A program made the position numbers and the translations under genes. From Diphasiastrum complanatum (taxonomy: Eukaryota > Streptophyta > Lycopodiopsida > Lycopodiales > Lycopodiaceae), in NCBI GenBank assembly GCA_029204225.1, contig CM055100.1, positions 51,585,260 to 51,645,259 on the forward strand: a stretch of 60,000 nucleotides of DNA, read 5' to 3'. A model generated the notes under the pieces. That model saw only the letters and a program-made list of their open reading frames with translations, searched no databases and had not been told where the DNA came from. Of this stretch, positions 1-11,063 are shown piece after piece; the first letter of the stretch is position 1; every line of letters begins with the position of its first letter.

Positions 1-1770
1 GCCTTAGAAAAATGATTTGCAAGGTACCTTCCCTTTTTATAAGGGCACTGTCGGCATTTGTAGGGAAGTGTCGCATTTTTTGCCTGACATGTTCAAATTT
101 ACTTGTATTTATGCAGACTATAGTGACAAATAGTTCAAATATGCAGACTGTGCGACAACACGAGTAAGAATGCAACAACATGAATGGAGGCAGATTAACA
201 TAGTATTTAGGAGAGTAGAGAAGATAAATCCAGCATTATTTACTCATGAGAAATAGAAATTCTTTTAGTAGCTGAGTTACAAGATTCTCAGTGAAATATG
301 TGAGTAACATAAATGGATTTTGGGGGAATCTACCAGATAAGAATGTGTTTATGTACTGGTTCATAGTGAGATTATGTGCATGATTAATCTTATATGGATC
401 TACTATGTTTTCCTGGTTACTAGGGTTATTTTAGTGCACTTAACCTAGTCGGTGAACATAGACATATGATCGAGTATTGTTGAAACAGATACTTGTAGAG
501 CTAACGGATCTTTCTATGAAAGACTTATTGGTTAACTTAAAAGTGATTCGGATAAGGATCTAAATGTGGTATTATACTAGTATAATTAAGATCTGCACCT
601 AGACATTTAAGATTTTTAAATCATTGGCAATTAACTTGAGTAGTGGATTACTCTTGAGAAAGTTAATTGGTAAAATGGACAATGTGAGGAGAATTCATCA
701 GAAATTGTTTGTTTTGTGTGTATTGCTTGTAAGACACATGATTTATGAGTCATTTGGATTCATCAAAATGAGTATTTTCTAGTTGAGAAATAAACTCAAT
801 TCATTAGTGATTGTATCCCAGAGCGCTCAATTGGATAACGAATCATAATGATTATGAGAATGACAATTGAATTTTTGAGAAATTCAACTCTAGTCTATTA
901 AGTTCCAGATCGTAATCTAAAGTTTTTAGTGGATAAAGATGATTATTGATACCATTTTTGGTATGCTTTATGACTTTAACTACCTGATGGTTTGGAATTT
1001 GATAACGCACATTTTGGTTAAAGAATTCAGTTTGAGAAATATTCTAAAACTCTAGTATTTTTCTAGTGAAATTTTTTTTAGAATGATTCTTATATATTTC
1101 CCGAGTTGTGTATTAAACTTAAACCCCAGTATCACTTAGGAAGTAAGTATGTTTTGAGATCCTAGAGAATTATGATTGACGAATTATAAAATCTAATTAT
1201 TTGTGATTTATGGAATATAAATGGATACTTAATCTGTGGATAATCAGGCAATGTGTTGATTCTTAAATATGTTGAGTAATTCCTGGTTCTAATTGAGTTG
1301 AGATTTTAGATTAGCACTTTGGAAGTGTAAATATCTTTAGTTCAGTTTTTTTATTGAGTCCTATGGATCTCACAGGCATTTCTCGTTAAGTATTTTATTT
1401 TTGCTTATGAGGGGGGTTTGCTTATTTTAGTGGATTGTATTCTACTACAGATTATAGTCTATTTATGTTTGTGTACAAGTTCAATCTACATCTCCAGATT
1501 ATAGGAGACAATTAATTCTATTGAGATTCAAATGGAATACTGATTCTTCTGTGATGCTAGAAATGGGGCTATTAACTCATTTGAGTAATCGTAGTACTCT
1601 GGATTGAGTTATGATTGTCTGAAACTTGATGGATCTCCTAGAGATTTTAGTTGATTGAATTGTAGTATCTCAGAATATTTGGATATTCGGAATATTTGTA
1701 CCAAGAAACAATATTATCTACATGAAATTGTGGACATATTTTAGACTATCAAAGAAATGAACTTTTTTAG
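1..1770. other. AT-rich relic, unassigned
   Basis: I see no open coding region longer than about 80 codons and no family I can name. Its position directly before the chromodomain tail and LTR at 1774-2260 makes a decayed Gypsy internal region the simplest guess. Bases 60-180 carry TGCAGACT and GCGACA words that also occur in LTR H at 40280-40350, so a scrap of that LTR may be here. Both statements are inference. Confidence 0.3.
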
Positions 1771-1773
1771 ATT

Positions 1774-1911
1774 TTGGACTTGACCTCAAAAATTAGATGG
1801 ACAGATCAAACTAAGAATAATGATTCATGGATAAGACTTGAAAGCTTAAGGAATGATGTCATGTCTTCTTTTTCCAAAACTGAGGACAAAACCAATTTAA
1901 GGGAGGAAGAA
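1774..1911 (+). pseudogene. Ty3/Gypsy pol C-terminal (chromodomain) tail plus polypurine tract
   Basis: The frame reads KIRWTDQTKNNDSWIRLESL and then EDKTNLREEE. This fits the end of a Gypsy integrase chromodomain, where the usual pattern is a KW..x..SWE block, an acidic tail and a short basic end. The codons finish in a purine run (AAGGGAGGAAGAA), the expected polypurine tract, immediately before an LTR start at 1912. Only the last part of pol is left and the frame then runs on into the LTR. Confidence rests on the order chromodomain tail, purine tract, LTR. Confidence 0.6.
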
Positions 1912-2260
1912 TGTTTCGGCCACATTCAGCTAAGAATATGGAATAGTCCTAATATGGTAGACCGGCCCTCCGGTGTTCAAAACTATTGGTCACGTCGAGA
2001 TTTAATTCCATATTGAGGCCTATTTGTGACTAATGACCTTGAGAGGATCCAGACACTCTAATTGAGACATATGGAGTAGTGCATGTACGTGTGATGGATA
2101 TAGGTAGGAGGACTACATGAAGAGATGTGACCTATTTATAGTTGACCTACATGGGGATTGCATGGGTTCATGCACATGAATCTGCTCTCTATATATTGAG
2201 GTAGGGATTCTCCCGTTGACAACTTGGGTTTAGTTCACTAGTTTCTCTCTTCTCTTTTAG
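1912..2260 (+). repeat. Gypsy LTR fragment (same family as the solo LTR at 47914-48368)
   Basis: It starts TGTTTCGGCC after a polypurine tract. It matches, over most of its length, the reverse complement of 48090-48368, including the GGCCGGTCTACC-type block, the CTCTATATATTGAGG promoter-like block and the GACAACTTGGGTTTAG block. The match stops near 2260, where different Gypsy coding sequence begins, so the LTR is truncated on its 3' side. The TATA-like string is at about 2190-2200. Confidence 0.75.
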
Positions 2261-2261
2261 A

Positions 2262-2683
2262 TGACTGGGTATATCTTAGAATACCAAAAGATTCTAAGAC
2301 TTTGCGTATGGGGAAGCATTATAGATTGTCTACTAGATATTGTGGATCATTTTGGATTATAAGAAAGATTGGTTCTTTAGCTTACGAACTTAATCTTCAG
2401 GACAAGACTACCGCTCACCCAGTGTGTCATGTAAGCCGGTTGAAATTATGTTCACATGAAGGTGATGTAGTTGGTTCAAAGGAGGATCTTACCCATTTGG
2501 AGGACTTATCACTTAGTGTACTCAGAACTAGAGATAAACAATTGAGAAATCATTCTATCTTTGAGTGCTTGATCAGGTGGAGGGGTCGACTGAGGGTGAT
2601 GATTCATGGGAAAAGGTTGAAAGCATATAGAAGAACTTTCCTAGTTTTCGCTTCTGAAGACAGGTGGTTCAAGGGGAGAAGAA
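2262..2683 (+). pseudogene. Ty3/Gypsy integrase C-terminus (GPY/F module) and chromodomain remnant
   Basis: The reading frame shows the GPY/F-type pattern YRLSTRYCGSFWIIRKIG, then AYELNL and HPVCHVSRLKL, which is how the integrase C-terminal module of chromoviruses reads. A chromodomain-like stretch follows (RDKQLRNHSIFECLIRWRG) but then loses its expected SWE region to frameshifts. Polypurine tract AAGGGGAGAAGAA is at 2671-2683. This is a second Gypsy copy fused to the truncated LTR at 1912-2260. Everything upstream of the integrase C-terminus is missing. Confidence 0.7.
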
Positions 2684-2880
2684 TGTTATGTCCATGTCTA
2701 GTATGAGGGATCCTAAATAATTCCTGACATGGATAGCTAGTTTCTCCAGTGTATATGGTTATTAGTTATTCCATTCACCTTGGCTTGGGGGTGAAGTGTT
2801 TACAATATTGACTAGCCATTTCATGTTGTTGGGTGGTTTTGTTCCACAAGTGTCCTTTTGGTTTGCATGTGACATGATTA
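2684..2880 (+). repeat. Gypsy LTR fragment
   Basis: It begins TGTTATGTCC directly after the polypurine tract. It contains the pair CCTTGGCTTGGGGGTGAAG and GTTGGGTGGTTTTG. The same pair occurs, reverse-complemented, at 7560-7650 and, more diverged, at 47960-48020. The right boundary is uncertain because the next identifiable block belongs to a minus-strand Copia leader. Confidence 0.5.
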
Positions 2881-2924
2881 TTGAAGATCTACCACACTTG
2901 ACGATTGTCATAAAGCCACTTAAG

Positions 2925-3325
2925 ATTTCCATGTTGCAATGATCTGATATTCTCTTTGAACCTGTTCCAATGCACTTAGCACTCTCTTGAAAATCAACAA
3001 ATGAAACTCAAGAAGAAATCACAAATATTTGGAAACAATCTAGCCTCTCCTTTTCTCTCTCCTAGCAAATCCTAGGACATAGAATGTTGATTTCTTGACC
3101 ACAATAGATCTAAACACAATATGATAAACTTTTGCCAACACCTAAGATTAAAACACTCTTTTGAAAAAGTCAAGCATCTTAAAATCAAGAGATCTTTTCA
3201 AATTTAGGGTTTTTTCAAAAATGCAAAATATTGGATCAAACATAATCTATATGCAAAAGCTAACATCTAGTATTGAGTATGTGACATGTTGGGAATCCGG
3301 AGACGTTTTTCATGCTTTGATACCA
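2925..3325 (-). mobile_element. Copia 5' leader with primer site, leader box and gag start (truncated)
   Basis: Reading leftwards: a primer-binding site TGGTATCAAAGC at 3314-3325, about 320 bases of leader, the box CAAGAGAGTGCTAAGTGCAT...GGAACAG at 2962-2989, and then CATTGCAACATGG at about 2930-2942, which is the gag initiator context seen at 8784 and 19330. The gag is lost within a few tens of bases. This is the same Copia family as elements A and B. Confidence 0.65.
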
Positions 3326-3383
3326 CTGTTGGAATCTAATAATACCGCTCTGACTCCACTGATGGAATTTGATAATGTGATTG
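3314..3383 (-). repeat. Duplicated primer-binding-site segment
   Basis: Two adjacent similar copies of about 35 bp, one with GCTTTGATACCACTGTTGGAATC and one with GCTCTGACTCCACTGATGGAAT (plus strand, shown as read with internal differences). Each is a diverged reverse complement of the TGGTATCAGAGC primer site plus the LTR edge. Confidence 0.55.
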
Positions 3384-4660
3384 ATTCTTGATATGCCTAG
3401 ACAGAGTCAAACTCTTAGTCATAGCTACTGCTACTAACTAAGATCTATCCTCTTCCAAGCTATGGATGGACACTACCAATCTAATATTGATTTGCATGCA
3501 TTCAATAAAATGTAATGAGCCTATGTGAGGAAAATAGAATAACAGCTGAATACACATGAACAATGAACAAGCATAAAGCATTCAAGATTGTACACAAGAT
3601 GAGAAGTGCAAACCTCATCTATATTATTAGAATGATCCTTTGTGTGCATTGTCTGGCATACCACACAATGCGTTGACGCAAGAGAACTTTTGTCTCTTGC
3701 GACACTCAGTGTCACATATTAAGTGTGCGCTTCTATCTCTCTCTGTGGCCTTGTCAGGCTCATCAACTCATAAACAATAAATTTTATCGCTTACTAGCGG
3801 ACCCTTTTATCATCAATCTCAACAATCTAAGCGACCTTTTCTTTCACATTCATCCTGTTTATATAGGAACAGAGAAAATGGTTTTAATCTTAATCAGCAG
3901 TGATTACAAGAACATATTAAGCCACTTCTATTGGCTTCCAATTGGTCTTCTGCATCATCCGTGGAGTCTGTGTTTCTTCTGATATTTCGGCGTCCATGCC
4001 AGTACTTGGATCGTGAAGATGTGATGTGCACTACAATAGTCGTCTTTGTAGCTGCCTTATGATCGCATTCTAAGCCATTGCGTCTCCTTTGCGTTCCTTC
4101 GGGTTCGTGAGCTCAGCCGCATAGTGATCGTAGTAGGCTCAGGTGCGGTCCTGGGCAGTTCTTTGCAATCGTGAGGCCTTTTGACAAGCAACCTTGTAGA
4201 CTGCCTTCAGTTTATTTTGTAGGTGATCGTAGGTTGGACTCTTGCAGTTCCTGTGTGGTCCTGCCTTGAATGTTGAATTGCAATGGTTGATCTTCGGTGC
4301 CCTGTCGATATCCTGCGGTTGGTCAAGCGGTGCCTTTGCGATATGCGGTTCCTTGGCAGTTGGTTTGCCATGGGGTTGCAGTGGTGCACGTTGCAGTGCA
4401 ATTGTGGTTGACTCCTTCCGTTGGTCTTCATATGTGAGTCCTTGCTCCCCTGTTGTGGTGCGGTTGTGGTGGCCTTCATTGCCTTTGTTTATGAGTCCTT
4501 GTGGGACCCTTGCGGTGCGTTTGCAGTTTTTGCCTATGGGCAGTTTCACGAGTATTTCTGCAAAGTTCCTGAGTACAAAAGGGCCCTATAAGAAATGCCA
4601 CGTAGGATGGACGAATTCGTCAAAATTTGAAATTATAATATAAGAAGTGCATGCCCGCAG
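3327..4660 (-). repeat. Probable Copia LTR on the minus strand, outer boundary unknown
   Basis: The segment abuts the minus-strand primer site and ends CCAACA on that strand, as LTRs do. A TATA-type box TATATAAA lies at 3858-3865 on the minus strand, about 530 bases from the primer site, a usual distance. I could not find the matching TGTTGG start, so the far limit is a guess. The part from 4080 to 4560 is relatively GC-rich, with repeated TGCGGT and TTGCAGT words. Open frames in it on both strands show no family features and I treat them as chance. Confidence 0.4.
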
Positions 4661-5051
4661 TTAAAGTTTTGGGAGCACCAACTACATTACACTATAGACT
4701 GAACAAACTAGAGGAAAAATAGATGGTCATCATTATAACATTTGCATCAATTAGCAGTCACCATCTTTGAATGCTACATAAAATGCCTACATCTCTCAAG
4801 AGAAAAGAGAGATGGCAAGATTTGAAAAAAGAAGAACCAAAAGACACGGATTGAGAAAACTCAAAACTCAAAACTCAAAAATAAAAAAAAGAGCGGCATG
4901 ACAACATTTGAATCAAAGATCAATCTCATTTTTCAAGTGCTACATGAAATGATAAACTGGTATGTGAAATGTATAAAGATGTTGAGTATGTTTCATTTAT
5001 TTATTTTTTGTTGAATTGATATTGGATCGCAATCTACTTTTTGTTCTTACA

Positions 5052-6392
5052 ATGAAAAAATTTCATCTCCATATAGATCTTCCTGAAGAATATGCTCTTT
5101 TGATTAAAAGACGTGTCAAAGCATCTTGCTTATCAGTTGATGATTGTTTGCACTATAGGACTGATGAGAAAACAAATTTGGACCTCTGGGTAGATGGGAC
5201 ATTATATCCTAAAGATCCATATTCCATGTATCATCCCAAGTTTTCTTCTGCTACTCAATTGATATATTTTGTCTATCATGGAAAGAATGGTTTGCTAGGT
5301 TATTGTAAAAGATTAGAAGAATATGGTAATGCATCTTCAATGGAAAGAATCCATTGTTTAGAGGATTTAATTAGACATATATCTTCAGATTGTGCTCAAA
5401 AAGACAATATTTTGCGAATAAAATTGCTAGAGAATGAGGTTTTCCAAAAAGAAAATGAAAATCTATGGAATAATAATGATTATTACAAAAAATCATAGTG
5501 AGTACAAGAAAAGACATTGATCAAATGAAAATTGAATTGAATAACGGCCATTCTGCATACTCACAACTATTAAAAGATGTTGACTTGATAGGTAAAAGGG
5601 TAAAAACAAAAAACTGAAAGCGACTGATCAACACGAATATTCATAATTTGTCATCAACAGGAGGCTATCGGAAAAGGAGTATTTATGCATTCAAGTAAGT
5701 TTTTGACTTTTGGCCTTTGATATCTTTTTTTTTACTTCAAGAGTTCAGATCTTATATTGTTTTCGCATGATTGTAAATTGTAATATTAATCATCTATTTT
5801 TATTATTATTTTTGTTTTTTATAGATTTGCATTGGTTGGGAATCAAAATGTGAAAGAAAATGCTACTATAGGCAAGTCTTTGGGCTCTGTGTTGACAAGA
5901 AAATCAACTGAGTCATTGATGACCAATAATCGAAACAATCGTATTAAGATAAAAATTGTTGATGCATTAATGATTGAAGTAAAAAAAATACTTGACAATA
6001 CTATGATTCTAGGAGCATGTGATTTTGCTTAAATAAGCAGAGATGCTTTTGGCACCATATTTAAGATTATCAAATAGGCTTTGACGTTGGTTAGCATTAA
6101 GAAATTTCTTATTCCATGACCATTTCAAATAAAACGAAAATGTGATTCATTGAATAGAGGAATTCGAAAGATTATAGGTGTTCCATATCACATCGAGGAA
6201 GTATATCAATCAAAGGACAAAAAATCCATGTCTTACAATCAATCAAATAACTTGTTTGTAGATATGAATATGTTATTAAGATTTGTTATACATTTCTATG
6301 ATATTTTCACAGAAAAGGTAGACAGTAAGATAGTCTTGGTACTGAAGTTGGATGAATCGGAACTTATTAAAGGACAAACTTCTCATTGTTGA
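5052..6392 (+). pseudogene. Unrecognised decayed coding region with an intron-like gap
   Basis: An open frame runs from ATG 5052 to 5498 (about 148 residues, MKKFHLHIDLPEEYALL at the start, asparagine- and lysine-rich at the end). Similar protein-like sequence continues in broken frames at 5832-6032 (NATIGKSLGSVLTRKSTES) and 6150-6392 (GVPYHIEEVYQ, NNLFVDMNMLLRF). A GTAAGT donor-like site at about 5696 and a pyrimidine-rich TTTTTTATAG acceptor-like site ending near 5824 would remove about 130 bases and join two coding-like blocks. I do not recognise the family. It could be a captured or dying host gene or an unusual transposon ORF. In-frame stops at several points make it unlikely to be functional. 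Confidence 0.4.
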
Positions 6393-6419
6393 ATTTTAAA
6401 GTTCTGCAGTCTCTGATAA

Positions 6420-6785
6420 GATGGCCAGTTCTCTTACAGTATGCCACCTAGACTTCACACATGTGAGAACAGAGCGTCACAAAATCTGTAGTTGGGTTCA
6501 CTATTTCCAGGCCATATGATCAAAAATCATGCAACACCTCCCCAAGCCCAAAAGTGAAGTTACCAACAATCTTAAATGTTTCATTAGACTTACTTGAAGC
6601 ACTCATACAGGTCCTAAAAAACAGTATGGGCTAAGAACAAAGATTTCTTGGTTTGTAGATTCTGAAGTAAAATTACTTTCAAACTTGATGGAGATGGAGC
6701 ATAAGCTATCGACCATCAATTTACAGGTTTGATAGCTTTCTGGGAAGGTAAAAAGGAATATTAATCATGATCTAAAAATTTCCAA
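6420..6785. repeat. Dispersed repeat F, copy 1
   Basis: About 360 bases that align, in the same orientation, with 54130-54490. Shared landmarks in order are GCCACCTAG, ACACATGTGAG, AATCATGCAA, AAAAGTGA, CAGTATGGGCT, AAACTTGATGGA and CATCAATTTACAGGT, then CTGGGAAGGTAAAAAGGAATA. No coding capacity is seen. It may be an LTR or leader of a family not otherwise present here. Confidence 0.65.
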
Positions 6786-6927
6786 CATGATCTCCTTATG
6801 GATTGAGAGAAATTCATCCCCCAAAAATCACCAAAAAAGGCTATTTTTTGGCCTTCTACAAGCTCAATTCTTGGAACCAACTTCAGGGACAACTTCAAAA
6901 GACTTTGATTAACTTTTTTCAAGTTCT

Positions 6928-7041
6928 AAAAGATGTTTTACAGCCACCTATTATCCAACTTTATGAAAAAAACAAGCAAAAATGAAAAGATGTTTTACAG
7001 CCACCTATTATCCAACTTTATGAAAAAAACAAGCAAAAATG
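6928..7041. repeat. Direct tandem duplication, 2 x 57 bp
   Basis: The 57-base unit beginning AAAAGATGTTTTACAGCCAC occurs at 6928-6984 and again at 6985-7041 with no visible difference, suggesting a recent local duplication. The flanking sequence to 7340 is AT-rich with no feature I can name. Confidence 0.9.
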
Positions 7042-7339
7042 ACAATTTTTGGCTATTTTCCAATTTTTTCTTCACTATAAAGTGAAAATTCATGACATGC
7101 AACTTTGTCTCTGCCAAATGAAAACCAATTTACATAATTATAGCCATCCAATTGATCTGATATTGCTGGATTTTTGTTCTTACTATCAATTTTGATCCAA
7201 AAAAACATGAAAAAACAAGCAAATTTGACCAAAATATAGCCTAGAACCATAATCATGAAAAGAACCAGCATGCATCATTAATTTCATCATTAATGATCTT
7301 TAAAGTGAAAGTGCACTTGCTAGATTCTTCGTAAAATCC

Positions 7340-7740
7340 AAAAAAAAATTGAGAGACATGGATCTTAGCAACATGCAAATTAAAACCAGGAGAATCCACC
7401 CACTTGCACTCTTGTTCTCCACCTGGATAAGAATACTGATTTATTCACACCAAAATCTCGACGAAAAGCAACACCACTCCAAGTTCTCTGATCTTCGTAA
7501 GCCTTGCTCTGATACCAGTGTAAGGGAAAGCTCCTCAAGATATTGCTTGCAAGACAAAACAATGGAAAACACACTATGGAGAAACCACCCAACCAAGTAG
7601 AAGCAACCAATCAATCTCTAGTAGCTTCACCCCCAAGCCAAGGAGTAGGAAGCATGAATAGAGTGAGAGGGCCCTCAACCAAACTATGATGGAGTAGGGC
7701 GAGTTTGTCCTCCTTGTATAGGCTCAAGAACCCCCTGTGC
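7340..7740 (-). mobile_element. LTR 3' part, primer site and leader (Gypsy-like LTR)
   Basis: On the minus strand an LTR fragment (about 7740 to 7522) with CTTGGCTTGGGGGTGAAGC and GTTGGGTGGTTTCTCC blocks ends CTTACA. It is followed at once by the primer site TGGTATCAGAGC at 7509-7520 and leader-like sequence down to about 7380. The blocks match the LTR fragment at 2684-2880. No coding part follows. The internal region has been deleted. Confidence 0.6.
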
Positions 7741-7869
7741 AAATTGTTGAAAATATAGCAAAAAGACTCTAATAATAAATCTTTAAAATGATGGAGGAAG
7801 CATCTTGAATGGATCCAATTGAGATCTTATAGCAAAATCACCAACCAATTTAGTGTTTCCTAGCTTCAC

Positions 7870-8433
7870 CTTGGCTTGAACTCCACTTGAAGGCTCAAAT
7901 TCATGCAATTCCCTTCACACGTGTGAAAGTACGGACTGCCACAGACAGAGTATAGTACTTGAACTTCCAAATCAATCTCACGATTGCAAAGTACTTAACA
8001 CAAATAGCAAATATCAAGCATCTATATCACCAACAACATTGGTAGATTGAAAACCAAATTTATACTCATAAATTGATGGAGAAACCATCACATATTTATA
8101 TATTAGTAACTCGAATTTGAGCATTTTAGGACTTCTCTGTTCTTTTCATAACCTAACCCTAACATCCAACTTAATTGATCATTGGATCCACCCTAACTAG
8201 GGTCCTTGATCTCGAGATCCAAAAACAATGAAAATCATACATTTTTGGCTCCTATTTTCTTCTACCCTATCTAAGCACTCTTTGGCCTAATTGCAAAGGT
8301 GTCTTTATAATGTAGGATGTAGAATAAGACTTTGTAAAATCATCCTATGCTATTTGGCACGTGTGGCATCTATTTACATGGCCATCTTGCATGTGACCAA
8401 AATTGGTCAAGCTCGAATTGTGAAATTTTAACA
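7870..8433 (-). repeat. Copia-type LTR E, minus-strand copy
   Basis: It starts at 8433 with TGTTAAAATTTCAC and aligns for about 450 bases, inverted, with the LTR at 59191-59892. Shared blocks include GCTTGACCAATTTTGG, AAGATGGCCATGTAAATAG, GTTTTTGGATCT and GGTGGATCCAATGA. A TATA-type TATATAAATA is near 8090-8105 on the minus strand. A perfect 14-bp palindrome TTCACACGTGTGAA lies at 7914-7927, downstream of the TATA. The 3' end of the LTR is not clear and may be truncated. Confidence 0.7.
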
Positions 8434-8639
8434 CAAATAGTAATGCAAGGTCCCAATGCCCCTATACATAGATTCCTTTGTTATAAATACTCTACATGCA
8501 TAGATTGTCCCAAACCTTGTACTAACTCCAATTAGTGTGTTCTGGGCCTCACAAGGTTATTTATTACTTACGGGTCACATCCAGTATGACGTGGCATAAC
8601 TAATAAGCTTGTTTTTCTGGAGTACCGTCGTGTATCCAA

Positions 8640-8783
8640 AACTAGGAGTATAGTCTATCCTATATTTTGGTCATGAACATAATGCCATATCTTTGTAATT
8701 TCTTCTTGATATGATTTGTTGAGGATCAAGAGAGTGCTAAGTGCATTGGAACATGTTTGAAGATTTGAATCAATCATTGCAAC
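8640..8783 (+). mobile_element. Copia leader of old element C
   Basis: This carries the leader box CAAGAGAGTGCTAAGTGCAT...GGAACA at 8727-8753 and the CATTGCAACATGG initiator context, as in element A. No LTR or primer site is found upstream. The segment 8440-8640 between it and LTR E holds a TATAAATACT string but nothing I can assign. Confidence 0.6.
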
Positions 8784-9475
8784 ATGGCTACAAATGGAAT
8801 TGGCTTCATGTTGGAGGGCAATGATAGGCTTACCTCAAGAAACTATTCAACTTGGAAGGTAAGAATGGAGTCTCTACTTGAGATAAATGAGTTGATGGAT
8901 ATTGTTGTAGGTGTGGAGGAGAGACCATTGGCACCTCAAGAACAATTGAGGTATGATAGGAGGGCAAAGAAAGCTCTTCATGTTATAAAGATGAATGTGA
9001 CTAAAGAACTTCTCAAGGAAGTTGGTAAGTGCACTACATCTAGTGAGGCTTGGAAAACCTTGAAGAAGGTTTATGAATCCATGTCTACATCAAGGGTTAT
9101 AACCCTTAGGAGGTAAATCTTTGTCTTCAAAAGAGGGATGAAAGTGCTCATGATTTTGTTTTGAATGGTGAATTAGCATGTTTTGGAGAGCATTAAGGAT
9201 GTTGAGCTTGTGCAATTAGTTCTAAATGGATTATTGGATGATCATGCTAACTTGGTACAAAGATTTGCAATTCAAAAGACATTGTCAAATATGGATGACT
9301 TGCAAGAGGTTGTGGTGGTCGAAGAGCTTAAACTCCAAGCAAGAGGAGGATCATCTTCTACATCTCAAGTTGGAGAGGAGGAAGCTATGTTCTCAAGAGG
9401 CACGTTCAAGATCAAGAGAAAGGTGAGCTCTACAACCTTGATGGACATGTTGTTTCTAAGCATAGTGGTTTGAAG
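8784..9475 (+). pseudogene. Copia gag of old element C, frameshifted
   Basis: The first 110 residues (MATNGIGFMLEGNDRLTSRN, then YSTWKVRMESLLE) are very close to the gag of element A at 19330. A stop and frameshift near 9115 break the frame. Gag sequence resumes at 9183-9420 (ELVQLVLNGLLDDHANLVQ). The zinc knuckle and protease are missing: the sequence jumps near 9425 to pre-integrase sequence. It cannot encode a working Gag. Confidence 0.85.
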
Positions 9476-10360
9476 ACAAAGAAGCAAGTTGGTGAGCTTT
9501 GTTCAATTTTAAAGTCACATAGGTTACCTTGTTCTAGATCTAGCTCAAGATCTAAGACGCCTTTTCATTTAGTACATTTGGATGTGCATTGTACTAGTGC
9601 TTTGAGTAATGGTGGAGCAAAGATGTTTGTCACTTACATTGATGACTAAGTAGATACTGTTGAATTTATCTTCTAATGAGTGAGGACTTCATAGTTGATG
9701 TTTTTCTCAAGTTAAAGAATGTTGTGGAGAGTCAATTCAACATGAAGATAAAATCCTTAAAGTTGTTCAAAGAGGTTTTTGTGGCACACGGGATCAAGAT
9801 GGAGCTTTCAAACTCAAAGGTTCTACATGTTGTGAAAGAGAGGAAGATCAATCTTTGTGAAAGAGCTAAATCCATGAGGGTGACTACAAATCTTCCTAAG
9901 TCTTTTTGGGGTGAAGCTTTGATATGTGCTAACTTTGTTTGCAATAGGTACTCAAATGAAGACTTGGACGGTAAGAGTTCATTTGAGGTTCTTTTTGGTA
10001 AGAAGCCAAGGTTGGAGCATATCAAGGTCTTTGGTTGTACTTGCTATGTCAACTCATCTTTTGGATCTTTGGAGGGAATCTTTGTTTGCTATAGTGAAGT
10101 AAGAAAAGCTTATAGGGTTTCCATTCCTAAGTCAAAGAAAGTTCACATTTCTAAGGATGTTGTCTTTGAAGAGGAGAATGTGGATAAGCTTGATGTTGTT
10201 GATGTTGATGAAACTAACATTTTTGGTGGTGAGAAGGAATTTCTTTCGATGGTGATGGTGGAGATGCCTTTCCAAGTCAAATTCTAAAAAGATTCTCAAG
10301 GAAAAGGCAGAAGCCATCTAGGCTTACATATGATGAAAAGGATAAGCAAGTTGAAGATAC
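9476..10360 (+). pseudogene. Copia integrase of old element C, broken
   Basis: Pre-integrase and core sequence is followed by an open part (9676-10287) that reads NLPKSFWGEALICANFVCNR and KVFGCTCYVN. It tracks the integrase of element A nearly to its C-terminal linker (KPSRLTYD near 10310). The codon aligned with the third catalytic residue is GAG (Glu) at 9838-9840, in VVKERK. The first two catalytic Asp regions are scrambled or missing and a stop interrupts near 9648. This copy documents the ancestral Glu that element A has lost. Confidence 0.8.
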
Positions 10361-10745
10361 TGTGAAAAATTGAAAAAGATTATCTATGTTAGATATAGAT
10401 TGAGTGGATTTTGTGTGTGATTGATTTTCTAGCTTTCTCTCTCTACCCAAGAGCTCATGATGATTTTCTCTCTGTACTTGAGGAGAGCAGCTTGTTTTTA
10501 CTTAGAATAATCTTTAAACACTTCTCACATGTGTGAGTGAGAGTTGGAAGTGAGTAAATGCATGTAGTAGTGTGTTTTTGCCATAGAATCAAAGATAGAT
10601 CTTGAATCTCAATCTAGTCTTGATCTTAGTGCATCCACACACCTTAGGAGATCACAAGTACATGTTGTGGGCACTCCACACATGTGAAATCCACAGATAC
10701 AGACTTTGTTTTACTCACCTGTCTTGGTACATCTTCTTGTGTAGG
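10361..10745 (+). repeat. Copia LTR D-type fragment
   Basis: It starts TGTGAAAAATTG and shares blocks with the LTR at 57062-57876: TTTCTCTCTCTACCCAAGA, AATGCATGTAG, TTTTGCC(A/T)TAGA, and a CACATGTG element near the end. Compared with that 815-bp LTR it lacks several hundred bases of the 5' part. The 3' limit is approximate. Confidence 0.55.
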
Positions 10746-10832
10746 TGATGGTATGCAAGTGGATGGTTGTTTTCATGGATTGAATGCAATTAATGATTCT
10801 GGAAAATATGTCTTGGTCGTTGTGATGTTCAA

Positions 10833-11063
10833 GTGGAAGATCAAGAGGTTGATCTGATTGATGAGCTTCATCAACACAAAAGGGAAAGTGGGAATTTGGA
10901 GCTAGTCAAGAGCATTGAAGAGGAGTCAAATGGACAAGGCACTTTGGATCCATTTTTGCAGATTATTGAAGACTCAAGGAATGTCAAAGGAGCAGCAAGG
11001 AAGTCTTGTTCAAACACATTTTACTTATCTAACTTCACGTTTGAGCTGTTAATGTGTGGAGAT
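10833..11063 (+). pseudogene. Accessory-ORF relic of old element C (5' of the B insertion)
   Basis: The frame reads EDQEVDLIDELHQHKRESGN and later LVKSIEEESNGQGTLDPF and GAARKS. It aligns with the C-terminal part of the element B protein (EDQEVDLGLLHQHQETSGN, GAARK). Element B inserted inside this sequence, duplicating GAGAT (11059-11063 and 16620-16624). It continues at 16625. It shows that B's accessory sequence existed in an older copy before B arrived. Confidence 0.8.
11059..11063. repeat. Target-site duplication of element B (left), GAGAT
   Basis: The five bases GAGAT directly before the 5' LTR recur directly after the 3' LTR at 16620-16624. Confidence 0.95.

Noticed and set aside
4139-4643. 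Overlapping open frames on both strands in a GC-rich stretch
   Set aside because: No motif, both strands equally open, and position within a probable LTR; judged to be chance.
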